This document shows, piece by piece, positions 11,534 to 24,600 of a stretch of 64,000 nucleotides of DNA. The stretch spans positions 186,001 to 250,000 of the forward strand of contig JAWQEG010001543.1 of NCBI GenBank assembly GCA_033782935.1, written 5' to 3'. The notes under the pieces were generated by a model, which searched no databases, had not been told where the DNA came from, and saw nothing but the letters and a program-made list of their open reading frames with translations. The position numbers and the translations under genes are program-made. This DNA is from Petrolisthes cinctipes. Its lineage: Eukaryota; Arthropoda; Malacostraca; Decapoda; Porcellanidae. Numbering within the stretch: the stretch's first letter is position 1; each line of letters begins with the position of its first letter.

Positions 11534-11756
11534 TATGTACACTCGAGCTCGTAAATTCGCGACCACGTCCCCAAATGTTTATGTCATCTGAGCTGGTAAC
11601 ACTGTGTGGGGAAGGTGTCATTGTAGGTGAAAGATTATATCATGTCCCTCTACTATGTTCCACCTACTCTGATTCATCCCCAAATAAATGTTACCAGCTC
11701 AAATGGCATAAACATCTAAGTACGTGGTCGCGAATTTACGAGCTCGGGTGTACATG
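11534..11756. mobile_element. Palindromic MITE with CTCGAGCTCG ends
   Basis: Left arm TGTACACTCGAGCTCGTAAA then TTCGCGACCACGT; right arm ACGTGGTCGCGAATTTACGA then GCTCGGGTGTACA. Inner arms GAGCTGGTAAC and GTTACCAGCTC continue the hairpin. It interrupts the helix-turn-helix portion of the transposase, so it inserted after that gene was already present. Confidence 0.85.
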
Positions 11757-11802
11757 ACCGCCGTCAACGTGCAGGTAGCTATACGTAGTGGACTGTGCAA
11801 GA

Positions 11803-11883
11803 TATGGAATCAAGTTGTTGTTATTGAAGTTCCTCAAGCTGTCTGGCCGAACAGCCCCGAGCTCTTGTATGGAATCAAGTTGT
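11803..11883 (-). mobile_element. 49-bp LINE 3'-tail insert with 16-bp target duplication
   Basis: A perfect 16-bp direct repeat, TATGGAATCAAGTTGT, lies at 11803-11818 and 11868-11883. The 49 bp between them, read on the minus strand, contain CGGGGCTGTTCGGCCAGACA then GCTTGAGGAACTTCAATAACA. This is the extreme 3' end of the non-LTR element at 20701-24340. It is a retroposition event carrying almost nothing but the LINE tail. Confidence 0.88.
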
Positions 11884-13193
11884 AGGCTATAGAACCTACA
11901 GTATCAGAATACCCAGCCTGAAAAGTGGCTACAAATGGGTTGTGTGGTGTAGGGTTATGTAGCCTGGAGTACGTAATGTAGCCTGGTGGGGTGTGATGTG
12001 ACATTCCGTGTTGTGCTGCGATGTGGTGTGGTGTGATACGGTGTGGTATGGTGTGACATGGTGTGTGGGTGTGGGTGTGACTTGGCATGGTTCGACGTGG
12101 TTGTGTGAAGTGTTGCGGTGTACCTAGTGTGGTGTGGAATGTGGATTATATATGTTACACTTAAAATCTAAAATCAATTTACTTACACTGTCTATCCTCG
12201 TGCAGGTAGACACAGTATAAACATGATGACGAGTCGCTGGACTTCTGGTAATGATGATTAAGGCTGTCCCGACAATCACCATAAAGGAGCTAAATGAAAC
12301 CCTGTGGGACACCTGGCCAAGAAAGCAGCTGGTATGTACTAGCACACTTGCAAGAACATTGGATGGTGCTTTAATAATTCTCAAGAAATGTGAAAACGTT
12401 CCTCAAAACAGAAATTCATCTGCAGTTATAGATGTTCGAGTAGAGTAGGCACCTTATAATTTTGTACGAGAGAGGGGTTCAAAAACACCGTGTCTATGTG
12501 GATGCGACCAGTGTTGGTCCTGGATGAGACTTGTTACAATTTGTACACAAAGCGTTCAGACGCGGCCATAATTCCCTTTCCACCCTCTAGGTGGGTAAAA
12601 ATTTAAGTGTAGAAATGACACCGTCGCCTCTCTGACCTGTCAAACCTCGACCTCACTCCTCTCTCACTACCTTTTCCCTCCCTTCCTTTCCTATCGTACT
12701 CTCCTTGTCTCTCTTATTCATCTGTTTATCTATCTTTCTAATAATCACAGTCTTTCTCCTATCCCAGTTATCTCTCATTTATTAATTTCTTGACTTGACT
12801 CTCTATCAATGTCGAGAAAGGCTAGTATATGGCATGGAAGGATAAGATAAAAAGCGAAAAAAAAACAAGGGAAGAAGGAAAAAGAGTTTAAAGTGAGTGA
12901 GTCACAATAGAGGAACTAAAATTCTACCATCCCTTCCAGATAAAAGTGTATGACAAAAAAAAAAAAAAAAATGAAATATGCAAACGACGGTAAGCGGTAG
13001 AGTAATGAGAGAATAGTCAAGTCCAGGTGCAGTGGTAACCATATGATTTGTGAGTCACACACATACGCACACTCATGAAAACCCAAGTGTGTGTTTGGCT
13101 TAGTCATGATGCATACTTGAGTGCACATTCACACTCCCATGTTGAACCTGCAGCTGTCCACAGTCTCCTATTAATCCCTTCAACAATCAATGC

Positions 13194-13197
<4 letters not shown>

Positions 13198-13269
<72 letters not shown>
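13198..13269. repeat. (GA)n microsatellite
   Basis: About 36 GA units in the left inner arm of the foldback element. Its reverse complement, (TC)n, lies in the right arm. Confidence 0.97.
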
Positions 13270-13272
<3 letters not shown>

Positions 13273-13803
13273 ATGGGATTTATTAATTAAGGGAATGTTT
13301 CTTCCTTCATGCCCTACTCACCTTCCTCTTCCCAACACACACGAAAACACGTGTGTCTTTCTTTGTCATACACTTTCATCCCCTTTTCCCCATCTTATAT
13401 TCTCTCGCTCACAGTATGTCTTATGTCCCTTATCCTTTCATGTTTCTATTATTAACTGATAAGTGAAAAAGTGAGGATAAAAAACTATGAGTGATGTGTT
13501 CACTTTCTTCACTAGCCACTACGCCAACTCCCCAAGGGGCCATTACTTGAAACACACTCAACACACAACCTTACCCTTCCCACTTATTTTCTTTCTCTCT
13601 GCTGGTAGAAATGAGTGGTAGATTGAAACAGATGAAGAAAGGAAAGGAAAGGAAATTGGAACAACAATGAGGAAAGAAAGAAAGATGAAAGGCGTGGTAT
13701 AAGAAAGGAGAGAGTAGCGACGGGTAGAAGAGGGTGATAAAGAGAAAAGTTATATAGTAGGAAATGCAGAAAGAAACATTCCCTTAATAATTAATAAATT
13801 CTC

Positions 13804-13980
<177 letters not shown>

Positions 13981-14402
13981 AACATCAACCCCATCCCTCA
14001 ATCCAATAATAATGAGAGAGAGGTATGGCCAGAGAGTAGTCTCAGGTCACTACGTATGACAGATCCCAGGTACGACGGTGTCACATCTATATTTATGAGC
14101 AGAGAAGGTGGAGAGGGAATTATGGCCACGACTGTACATATGGTCGTGCAGCACGAGGTGAGCGTGTCGTACGACCCGTAGGGGGGCAGCGTGGTGGAAA
14201 CATAACACTGATAGCCGCTACCTCTGATGTTGGGGGATTAATTTACCACGAAATACATGTCCGGAGTGTTACACAGGAAATCTCTAATTATTTTCTAACA
14301 TCCTTTGGTGTTAATCTCGGCGACGAAGACGCTGTTGTCATCATGGATAACGTTCCTTACCATCGTCATGCTGCACAGGCCATGACCAACCATGAAGTGA
14401 GG

Positions 14403-14560
14403 TACAGTCACGAGCACTAATAAGTATACAGTTTTGGTTGAAGCTTCGAACAGTCCAATTCACCAACGAACTAATTAGAATGGAGATCTTATTGTGTATT
14501 TATTTACTGTCTCTAGGTATTCGAAGCACACCTGAATACTTATTAATGCTCGTGACTGTA
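14403..14560. mobile_element. Tc1/mariner-type MITE, family A copy 1
   Basis: TACAGTCACGAGCACTAATA on the left and TATTAATGCTCGTGACTGTA on the right enclose about 110 bp including GTTGAAGCTTCGAACAGTCC. It separates the second catalytic block of the transposase from its LPPYSPFLNP block. Confidence 0.9.
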
Positions 14561-14698
14561 CAGTACCTCCCACCATATTCACCATTTCTTAACCCGATGG
14601 AGAACTGCTTCGGTGTCCTCAAAAGTATCCTGATGCATCTCCTCAACAACATTGTGGGATGTTGTAATACTGCTGCAGCCAGGAGAGTGTTAATCTAG

Positions 14699-16440
14699 AC
14701 TCTCAGTGAGGGCTTACTGTGAGGATAAACTATGTGGGGTGATGGAGGAGTCTTTATATTCTAAACACATCACAACTAACGCAGGCAAACTATGTATACA
14801 TAGTAACAGCTACCTGTTAAAATGCCTTCATAAGGAGGATGTATGGGAGTAACGGTACACAGCATATAGGCTACAGTAGTATGTGCACGAAATCCCTTGC
14901 TATAAAGCTTATCAATTTTCAACTACTGTCCTTTACTTTTTATTTGTATTTAACACTACATACAAGTGTTTAGTCATTCCAAAGTGATTGATATTATCAT
15001 TTCTACACTTTACATGATTTAATTATGGTCATACCTATCATAATGGATTGATCGAGTATAATTTACAATTGTGGATATAATGTATATGTTGTTGTCTTTG
15101 ATATTGGTATATGTCGTCGTATTTTGTAGCTTTGTTGTTATCTAGCCTGCAGATATGTCATATTATTTCGTTAAACTATTTAGCGTGAATAACATATATA
15201 CTTCATTGGTATACGGTGGTAGTGTTCGGAACTCCATGATATTAATGGTGACCGCTGTTTTTCTATTCCTCATATCTTTCTATTTACCATGAAGTTTCAA
15301 GGTGTTGGTTGCTTCTATTCTGACCACTAGATGACGACATGCACATTCCACTACCTGGGTCACTGATAACGCAGACTGATTACAAGCAATTAGAATATAT
15401 TATAATATACCTCGACAAGCTCTCATCAATCCCAAACGATGTTACCCCTTCCAAGACTCGTTATCATCGGTACACTATCTGGGTTATCAACAGGGCAGGT
15501 TTCAGTCATCAGCAGCAGTCGAGCACAGTAACCTTAGTATATAGCTTACTGCTGTTCCCGCCATCACCCTGCGCCCTCAAGTGTTTTTATACCTATAGCT
15601 ACAGGATACGGGCTCTTCTTATTTCTGGTGAGTATATTTATTGATTTTAAACTACTACAGGAGAGAGAACGGTGAAGGGAATACGGGCTCTTCTTACTTC
15701 TGGCGAGTATATATTTATTTATGTTAGCCTACTACAGGAGAGAGAACGGTGAAGGGAATAAGGGCCGTTCTTAATTGCCTCTGGTGAGTCTGATCAAGGC
15801 CGATATACTGTAGACTTGAGTATGATATGGAAAAGATCGAATTTCACTAACATGTAGCCTATATACTCCTACTCCAGGTAAAGGAAGGTCAGCAACTCAG
15901 CATCATTAAGTCTCGATCCCTATTGGTGCCGTTTATCGTAAATGGAAATTATATATACACCCGATCGAGCGAGGCCAGTAATTTAGCTAAGTAGCTTGTC
16001 AAGCAGGAAGGAATAAAAAGAAATTAAAAGAAAATGAGGCAATACGGTATCAAAAATGGGAAAAGATGCTAAAAGATATAAACATAATTCTCTCCCTTAG
16101 TTCCAGTTATGATCACCAACGCACAGACATTCGCTTGCCACTAAATTACGTTTCTGTCTATAGTAAACTGTAATTGAACCATGAAACTCAATTAGGCGAC
16201 TCTATGTTAACAGACAGACGGAGAGACAGTGAGTTTACCCTAAAAATACTATATAATTATAGCATATGTTGCATTGGGTCCTCAGATTCATACTAAATTA
16301 GTTAAAATTTAATTAATTAGCCCTTCTGAGTCGAAGCCTCGTGTAACCTCGTGATGGTTTAGGTGGGCTATCGTCCAGAGACAGCCTCCTTCAGACCTCG
16401 GGCTTAACTCAGCTGGACTAAAGACTATAATATCCGAGTG
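14699..16440. other. Gene-free stretch
   Basis: No coding region could be supported. It contains the 79-bp tandem repeat at 15600-15790, described separately, and otherwise unique AT-rich sequence. Confidence 0.5.
15600..15790. repeat. ~79-bp tandem repeat, 2.5 copies
   Basis: Units share TACGGGCTCTTCTTA, then CTGGTGAGTATAT (or CTGGCGAGTATAT), then CTACTACAGGAGAGAGAACG. Each unit thus carries a donor-like CTG-GTGAGT and an acceptor-like CTACTACAG. Whether it derives from an exon cannot be decided by eye. Confidence 0.8.
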
Positions 16441-16597
16441 TACAGTCACGAGCACTAATAAGTATTCATGTGTGCTTCGTTAGCTAGAGACAGTAAATAA
16501 ATTCACAATAAGGTTTCCATTGGAGTTAGTTCGCTGATCAAATGGACTGTTCAAAGCTTCAACCAAAGCTGTATACTTATTAGTGCTCGTGACTGTA
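16441..16597. mobile_element. Tc1/mariner-type MITE, family A copy 2
   Basis: TACAGTCACGAGCACTAATA and TATTAGTGCTCGTGACTGTA form the ends. The interior GGACTGTTCAAAGCTTCAAC is the inverse of the same segment at 14443, so this copy lies in the opposite orientation. Confidence 0.92.
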
Positions 16598-17863
16598 CAT
16601 AATCAACAGTAAAGCTGGTATCGCATACAAGGGTCCATTTCCCTCAGTCCTGTGACTAGTCTAATTAGGCTTCCTACGCCCTCAGACCCGTTTTAATCAT
16701 CTATGCCAGGCAAATTTAGCTATGGATCGGAGGATGGTGAACGGAAAACGGAGGAAATAATTCTGTACCAGTGTGATCAACCCCTCAACCTTTCATTTTC
16801 CTGTTTGCTAATGGACACATACATTATGCACTTATCATATCACCTTATCTGTGCTGCTGGTGGACATGAATGATGATAGCACTCATTACAGTATTGCCAA
16901 GTCTGTTGGTGATAACATTAATTACAGTACGTATTTTCAACACTGCTGGTGATAACACTCAATGCAGTATTGCCAACTGTAGCTGACTCCCAACTTCACC
17001 AACCTGACCTTAGCCTACAGTAGGGACAGTTAAAGAGTGGAAAGGAGAAAAAGATCTTGCTTATACCATAGGGTAGAAGACGACAAGAGAGGTGGGACAG
17101 CAAGCATGCAGTATTGATCGATTGGTATTAGGCGCCTGAACAGCGAGGTCATATAGCGCCAGAAGCAGGTGGTAGAGAGGTGAGACAAGAAGCAGGAAGG
17201 AAATGGAAAGAAAAAAGGGACAGTTGAAGAACTTAAAGCTAATGGCTGGGACCAAAACCCTTGTTAAAGTATTACCCACATCACTACAGGCAATATCCCC
17301 TACAGGAGGCATTTTCCAGTTCCAGGCAACAGTAGTGTGGGCGGGCTGAACCTTGTTTGACGCTGGGGTCGTAACTCCAATACTAACCACGTTTCAGTTT
17401 CGAAAATATTCGCAGTGTGTTTCCCACGAAAAGTTACTACCTTATACTCATTGATCCTTCACCCAACCTATTCTAACCTAACCTACCGAGACTAAAATGG
17501 GTCACAGAAGGGAAATATGCCTACGGGACACAAGCACACAAGAGGGAAACGATCAAGGGAGAGGAGGCAGACGGAAGGAAAAGGAGTGGCTCGGGTTGAA
17601 AGGGGAGCCAAGAACAATCCCTTTAAATCAGTCCATAATAGTTAGATTGTTCCGTCAGTTCCACGTAAGAGCAAATAATGAACTTATAAATACAGGCTGA
17701 CGTCATATACATTTTTTTTTCAAGCCGCCACCATTTTTTTTTTACAGAAAGATCACTACAGATATCCAAAGATAAAAATCCTGATGTATTGAACCAATAA
17801 GTAAAATAATAGTAAACAGACAAACAGGTGAAACCAAACCCATAACCTCCTGTGGTGAATTAA
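16598..17863. other. Gene-free stretch with a ~50-bp tandem repeat
   Basis: 16850-16980 has about three degenerate copies of TGCTGGTGATAACACTCA with CAGTATTGCCAA. The rest is unique; open frames at 17061-17823 show no recognisable domain. Confidence 0.5.
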
Positions 17864-18040
17864 GGTACACTCGTGATATATAATTTCTGACCAGAGTGTC
17901 AAGTGCAGAAAGCTTCGAATCGCCTACTATAACTCATTTCCCCACCCAGCACACATATAGAGGCTGAGTTTGAATGCAGGGTATGTGTGGTAGTACCTGC
18001 CGTTCGTCTCTGGTCAGGGATTACGTATCACGAGTGTACC
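17864..18040. mobile_element. Palindromic MITE with GGTACACTCGTGATA ends
   Basis: GGTACACTCGTGATATATAA plus TTTCTGACCAGAG on the left is mirrored by CTCTGGTCAGGGATTACG then TATCACGAGTGTACC on the right; about 177 bp, non-coding. Confidence 0.8.
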
Positions 18041-18648
18041 GTAAAGATTTGTCATATGAGCTACAGAGGACACTACTATAAAAAAAAGTAGTGTGCTTCT
18101 TCTAGGCTGCTTCTTTGCCACACACACATGTAAATATACTACACACTTCTGATCACCTCAAATGCAAAATGAAAGACAAAACTATAAGTATGTAGGATGA
18201 ATAATTTATTTCTCTCTTGAATTTTACTGCAGGACTTGATTTGACTACATCACCAGCCAGCCACAATTGACTGGCAGGATGGTCAGGGTATGATGCACCC
18301 CATTCTCCAACCCAACTATTAATAAACGTGAAGCTTAATGAAGTGATAACGAGGGTGGATGTGTAATTAGTGTCCAACTGCTTTCAGAGAGTCGTTTGTT
18401 GTAGGTATATTCGACGGTTACCTAATTCTTCCAAACCATGCCAGGAAGAACACACACCACTTCTGAGTACGTGTAGGTGATCTACAGTATTTGTGGCATA
18501 GTTGGAGGGAGGTGTTGGGAAATCAACAAGAGGCATCCAGTTTACCGATATTAGAGTAGGCTATACAGGTATCCCCTTAACTATGACTAGCCTGGCCTCG
18601 TATACTCCATCGACTCTTAATTGTAATCATTGCAGACTGGACAACACC

Positions 18649-21600
18649 ATGGCGAAATCAGGAGGGATGCTGAGGGGGATACTTCTACTTGTGCTTCTGA
18701 TCAACACACAGCATACCAATCTCAGTCGTGCTCAGTTTGACAACACAGAGAACGGCATTGAACTAACCTCGAGCAGTACAACAGATTCGTCAACCACGGA
18801 GGGAGGGACCGATTCACAAACCACACAGACTTCAGACACACAAGCCCCGACAACCTCGATCACACACTCCCCTTCAACAACAGAGGTCAAGTCATCTTCA
18901 ATGTCACCAGAACCATCTTCAAGTACCACAACCACCCCTCAGTCCGTCGTGTCAGGTACCGTAGTTATGTAGATTCTATTGGTTGGTTAAAGGGTACATA
19001 CAGCTGTATCTTGTTGGTGAAATGGATGGCTACTGTGATTCCTTCAAACTATACTGCATATGCTAAGGGAAAAGATTACCTCAATATTACTACTTAGGAA
19101 TATGATTCGTGGCATAGCTCAGAGGAATTACTAGCCCTCTACTTCACCGGCTTAAAATGACCACCTTATTGCTGTTCTATTATGGTATGTACAGTCGGCG
19201 GCAAAAGTCCTGTCGCCTCACTTGCTTCACAGAGGCACGCGATGTTCATAGGCTCGAGATTATTAGGTGTAGAAAACATGCGTATTTCCCGAGTCCATGA
19301 ACACTGCGTGTCTCGGTGAAGTAGATGAGGCGACAGGACTTCTGCCGCCGACTGTACAGTATATGTAGCCAACTGCCTCCACAACAATTTCCTTCACAGG
19401 CAAACCTAAGGGATTACAGTGATGTGTGTGTGTGTGTGTGTGTCTGTGTGTGTGTTGCAAGTGGTGGTCAAAAGATATAAGGCCTTTATATATAGTTTCA
19501 TTAAAAATTATATTCTTTATGCCTGTAGTAGACGACAGGGCGTGCAGGGAGAACTAGGGAAGGAAAAGGTTAGGAAAGCAATAGGAAGGCTGAAGATGAG
19601 AAAGGCCCCGGAGGTGGATGGGATAACTGCTGATATGTTGAAGTGTGGGGAGGAGGTAGTGGTGGAGTGGATGTTGCCAATATGCACATTGGCTTGGAGG
19701 CAAGGAGAGGTGCCAGAGGAGAGCCTTTGTATAATTGTGCCTGTGTATAAGGGGAAGGGGAGTAGGGATGAGTGTGGTAGCTATAAGGGAATAAGCCTTT
19801 TTAGTGTACCGAGGAAGGTTCTTACTGAGAGACCGATTGAAGTAACAGGGAATGAAGTCAGTGAGGAGCGGGGAGGGGGGGGGGGGGGTCAGAAAGGGGA
19901 AAGGATAGGAAGCTGTATGCTGCTTTACTGGATCTGGAGAAGGCAAACGATAGGGTTGATAGGAGAGCTATGACAGATGTACTAAGGATATACGGTGTTG
20001 GTGGGCGCTTGCTGGAAGGCATTGAGGCCCTTTATAGAGGGGCAAAGGTATGTGTGAGGGTTGATGGTGATCTTCGTGAATTTTTTTATATTAGTGTAGG
20101 GTTGAGGCAAGGATGTGTCATGTCACCATGACTGTTCAATATCTGTATGGATGCTAATCTCAAAGGTATTAGCAATGTACATTTACTATAAACAGCAGCA
20201 GCACGGATTATAGCTCTTGCTGTCTTAGAATACATGATGCTCTTCCCCCACAGACAAGGAAAAATACACACGGACGAAAGAGGCCTTCACGGACATCCAG
20301 AATGAACTGAAAACATTCAAAGGGAATCTGAACCAGAACAGAGCAGTGCCAGCCTTGCTACAACCTGCCTCCCTGATGTCGTTGTTCAAGAGACACTCAT
20401 CTAGACAAGTCACAAAGGAACCCATTGACAATATCTGCTCCCAGCCACAAACTCAGGCATGTACAGAGCTCCAAGGTAACTTGAAGGAAATTGATACGCT
20501 CACGGGGGAATTCAACAGCAACCCTAGTGCCTGGACCACAAGCCAGATGCAGAGACTCGAGGGCGACAACGAGAAGCTCAACAAGTCACTGGCCGACGTG
20601 TCGCCAAATGATATCGAAAATGAATCTTTCAATATCTTTTATGAGGAGATGAATGAGGTGAATGATAAGCAGATTCTCTATGATTTGTTCTTATTTTATT
20701 GAAGTTCCTCAAGCTGTCTGGCCGATCAGCTTCCCCACTGTGCCCTCAGAAAGTGTATGTTGTGTTGTTGGCGAGTGTGGTTGTGTGCATTGCAGTCTTC
20801 TATAATGTGTTTAATAGAATGGGGTGCTATATTGCATCCCGGACAGGCATCCACAATGGCTCCATCCAGCTTCTTCTGATATGTCAGAAGGGCCGGGTGG
20901 TGGCCACACTGCAGTCTGGCCAGGTGGACTCTGTCCTCACAGGGAAGGGAGGATTCAGATGGGTGGATGTCAGGAGGTCGTGCATGCAGCCGAGTGTTGT
21001 TCTCGAGTGTTTGGATGGATTAGTGAGTGACATGAGTATGGATGTGGTTGGGGTGGGCAGGGTGTAAGAGAGGATAGTATTTGTGTATGGTGTCATGTAC
21101 TGGGTGTTGTTTTGATGTTCCTTGGCGTCTATGGGTGTTCTGTCATGTAGTGTAGTGGATGGTGTGGGTTTGTAGAGCCTGCAGCAAGTGTTTGTGTGCC
21201 TCTCATGTCAAGGTGGTCCTTGATCATGAGGATTTTGGTTTCATGGTGTAGGTGTGGTAGCTGTGCAGCCTGTGATTATTTTTAGGGCTCTATTCTGTAT
21301 GGTCTGAAGGGTGTTGAGATGTGTCACAGTGAGGTTTGAGGCCCAGGCAGGGATTGCATAATCTATCACTGATCAGATATATTTTGCTTGTACACTGTTG
21401 TGGTTTCTTGTTGTGCATTTGTTTCTGATGGTTGTGATATGCTTTTTGAATGACATAGATGTGTTGTATGTTATGCCAAGCAATTTTTGTGTGTGCGCGT
21501 GTGGTATAGGTGTGTTGTTTGAGGTGTGGTGTGTAGCGGTGTTCTGCATTGCAGTTGGTGAGAAGGGTTACAGTTGACTTGGTGGGTGCTATTTTAAGTC

Positions 21601-24600
21601 TGTTTGAGGTGAACCAGGCATTAAGTGTGTTGAGGTAGGGTTGGAGGATGTGAGTGGTTGTATCTGCATTTCTGTGTTTATAATTTTATGTGAGTGTTAT
21701 GTTGTCTGCATAGGAAGCTACGTGTATTTGTGGTGTCTGGGGTATTGGTAGGTCGTGCATGTATAAACTGAAAAGAGTGGGTAATAATACGGATCCTTGG
21801 GGGACACCGTTGGTGAAACTTCTAATGTTAGATAACTGACCAGCAAGAGTAACATGGGCTACTCTTTCTGAAGTTGACTAGCCACCTTTTTGTGATGTTG
21901 TGCATGCTTGTGAGGTTGTGGCGAGGGATGGCATCGAATGCTTTACTGATGTCCAGTGTGACAAGGAGCGATATGTGTGAGGTCTATCCGAGTTTATGGC
22001 ATCGTAGACTTTTTTGTGTGAGGTCAGTGAGAAGGGTGTTTGTTGAGTGTAGTGGTCTGAAACCATGTTGTGAAGATTAAAGGGGAATCTGTGGTGTGAC
22101 TAGGCTAATGATGAGGAGCTCAGTAACTTTGGAGGGGGTGCAAAAGAAGGTGATGGGGCGGTGAGTTGAGGGTAGTGTGGGATCTTTGTTGGGTTTGGGG
22201 ATAGTGATGATGTTTCCGTGCTTCCAGATGTTGGGTATTGTGTTGTGTGAGTAGCTGTAGTTTGCTATGTTAGTAAGTGCTTGTATGCCTTGTGGTCCAA
22301 GGTGTCTAAGGTGTAAGTTACTGACGTTGTCAGGGCCACAGGCAAATGAATGAGTATTTGAGATTGTGGATGATGTGATTCATCTGACGGTTTATGAATG
22401 GTGCATAGTCTGAGTAAGTGGGGTAATGTCTCTTAAGTCTGATAACTCGTCTGTCTTCAGGGTGAGGGTGAAGGTGGATGACATGAGAGAAATGCTGGAT
22501 GAAGGTGTTTGCTTGTTGTTTATTAGAGGGTATAGTGTCTGTTGTTATGATGGCTGCATGTGATTGTGTAGTGTTGCTGTTGGACAGTGTGATGCTGTTT
22601 AGTTTAGTGTTTTGTAGAGTTTGCTGGTGATTGTTTTGTGATCAAGTGTGTTGATAAGCCTTTGCCAGTTTAGTGTTTTTTGTTCTTTAATTTTATTGTT
22701 TATTTGTGTGTTTAGTGCTTGTACAGTATTTGGTGTACAATGTGTTGTGTGAGAGGAGTTGGGGATGTGTGTTTAAGTGTGTATCGTTGTCTGACGAGGC
22801 CTTGAATTTCTGTTGGAAAGTTGGGGTTGTGTTTTCTTCTATTGCCTTTAGGGATGTGTTGGTTGTTTGCGTTTTATATAATTGTATTGAATTTTTGTAC
22901 AGCAGTGTTGATGTCTGTGATGGGGTGTACTGATCAGTGTTTCAAAGTGATGTTCTGTTTTGGTAGTGAAGATGTCCCAGTTGGCTCTTTTGTGGTTAGT
23001 GTATGTGTGGCCAGTTGGAGAGACTCTTGTTTTTGTGATTATGATTGGGAGATGGTCGAACCAAGGGTCTGACCACCCTCCATGATGTTCTGGGGGCGAG
23101 GTTGGGGGAGCAGAAGGTGATGTAAGGGGATGATGGTTGGAAGAGGACTTGATGAGGGATGTGAGTGTAGTTTAATATAATGAACTTGTCCTTTTGGGAG
23201 ATTATTTCAAGCCCTCTGTTTGTATGGTTTGTTGACATACCAGGCTGACGTCTTGGCGTTGAAATCACCACCCAGGATGAGGTCAAGTTGGTTGGTGATT
23301 TGTTGGAGCTTGGGGGGAAAAGTTATGGGAAACGGTCGGGTAGGCTTGAGGGGTGATGTATAGATTAACTATTGTAATACTTGTTGTATTGCCAGTGTGT
23401 ACTATGATGGCTTGAACTTCTGTGGTGCATGGTGTCGTGGTTTGGGAGAAGGGATTTGAGGTGCGCACTGACTTCTATATAATTAAGGGATTTGTGGACT
23501 AGGGTGATGAGTCCACCGCCATTGCTGTTGGCCCGATCTTGTCTGATGGTGGTGAAATTGGTAAATGTAGGTGTTTTTTGTGTTGTGTAATCTTGTTTCT
23601 TGTAAGATGGCAATGTGTATGTTGTGTTGTATGATGAAATGTGTAAGTTCTTGTTTCTTGTTTTTTGGTGTTGATGCCATCTATGTTTAATTGAAGTATG
23701 TTAATGTTGTGTGTTTGGTGCTGCTGCACGGGGGTGAATAGAAGGAGGAGGAGTCTGTGGGAGGATAGAGTTGAAAGTGGAGCTAATGGTGGTAGGGATG
23801 ATGGTGTTGAAAGTGAGGGTGATGGAGGTTGGGGTGCTGGCAGAGGTGATGTTGGTGATAAGGATATTTGTGGCCGAGGTGGGGGATATTGTGGCTGGGA
23901 TGTTGTTGGGCATAAGGAACTGGTCCATGTGTTTGTGTACTGTTTTCTGGAGGCAAGTGTTGTATTTGTGAAGTGGGTCCAGTTTTAACAAGAGTTACAT
24001 TGAACTGAGCCCTTTGTCTGTTTATTAGATGTGATGGGTTTTGAGCATGTCGGACATACTGTATGTGTTTGTTCGTGGGTCCAGGATTGCTTTCAATGTC
24101 TCCGGCTAGAAGAAGCCGAGAAATGACAGCCGGAGAATCATTTCTCAGTGATGACAAAATGTGTAGCTGTGTGTGTTGTGTGAGGAGTGTGGTAATTGCC
24201 CGGGTGACTGAAGCCGTTCTCAGGGACTTGCGCCCCCTTGGTGGGGGCGGGGGGATTTTGTGGCGGTTTGGCCCCCATGGCTTCCCCCCTTGGTAGCCCT
24301 GGAGAGTGGTCCCATGATGTAGACACCGCCACTCCAGGACCTCTTTATGGTGTATCCTTCACAATAATACCCTTTTAGTAAAGGAGGTAGGTCAGTGTTG
24401 GAAAATTTGGAGCAGCTGATTCCTCCAAACCATTCCAAGCAACACGCCACCATTAGTTTTGTTCATACGGCCCTGTTTCAGGCCTGGCACTCTTGAAGAA
24501 TCAAGGTGCTCTAATGTACCAAAACTATACTATCCCCTTATACACTCCCACTGAGATCTGTTAGTGGTATATAGACTGCTATTGGCTCTTCATTGGAGCT

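Noticed and set aside
12251..12448. Independent small gene at 12251-12448
   Set aside because: Its sequence is the middle DNA-binding block of the broken transposase.
20890..23990. Plus-strand frames of 60-120 aa across 20.7-24.2 kb
   Set aside because: All are shadows of the antisense LINE.
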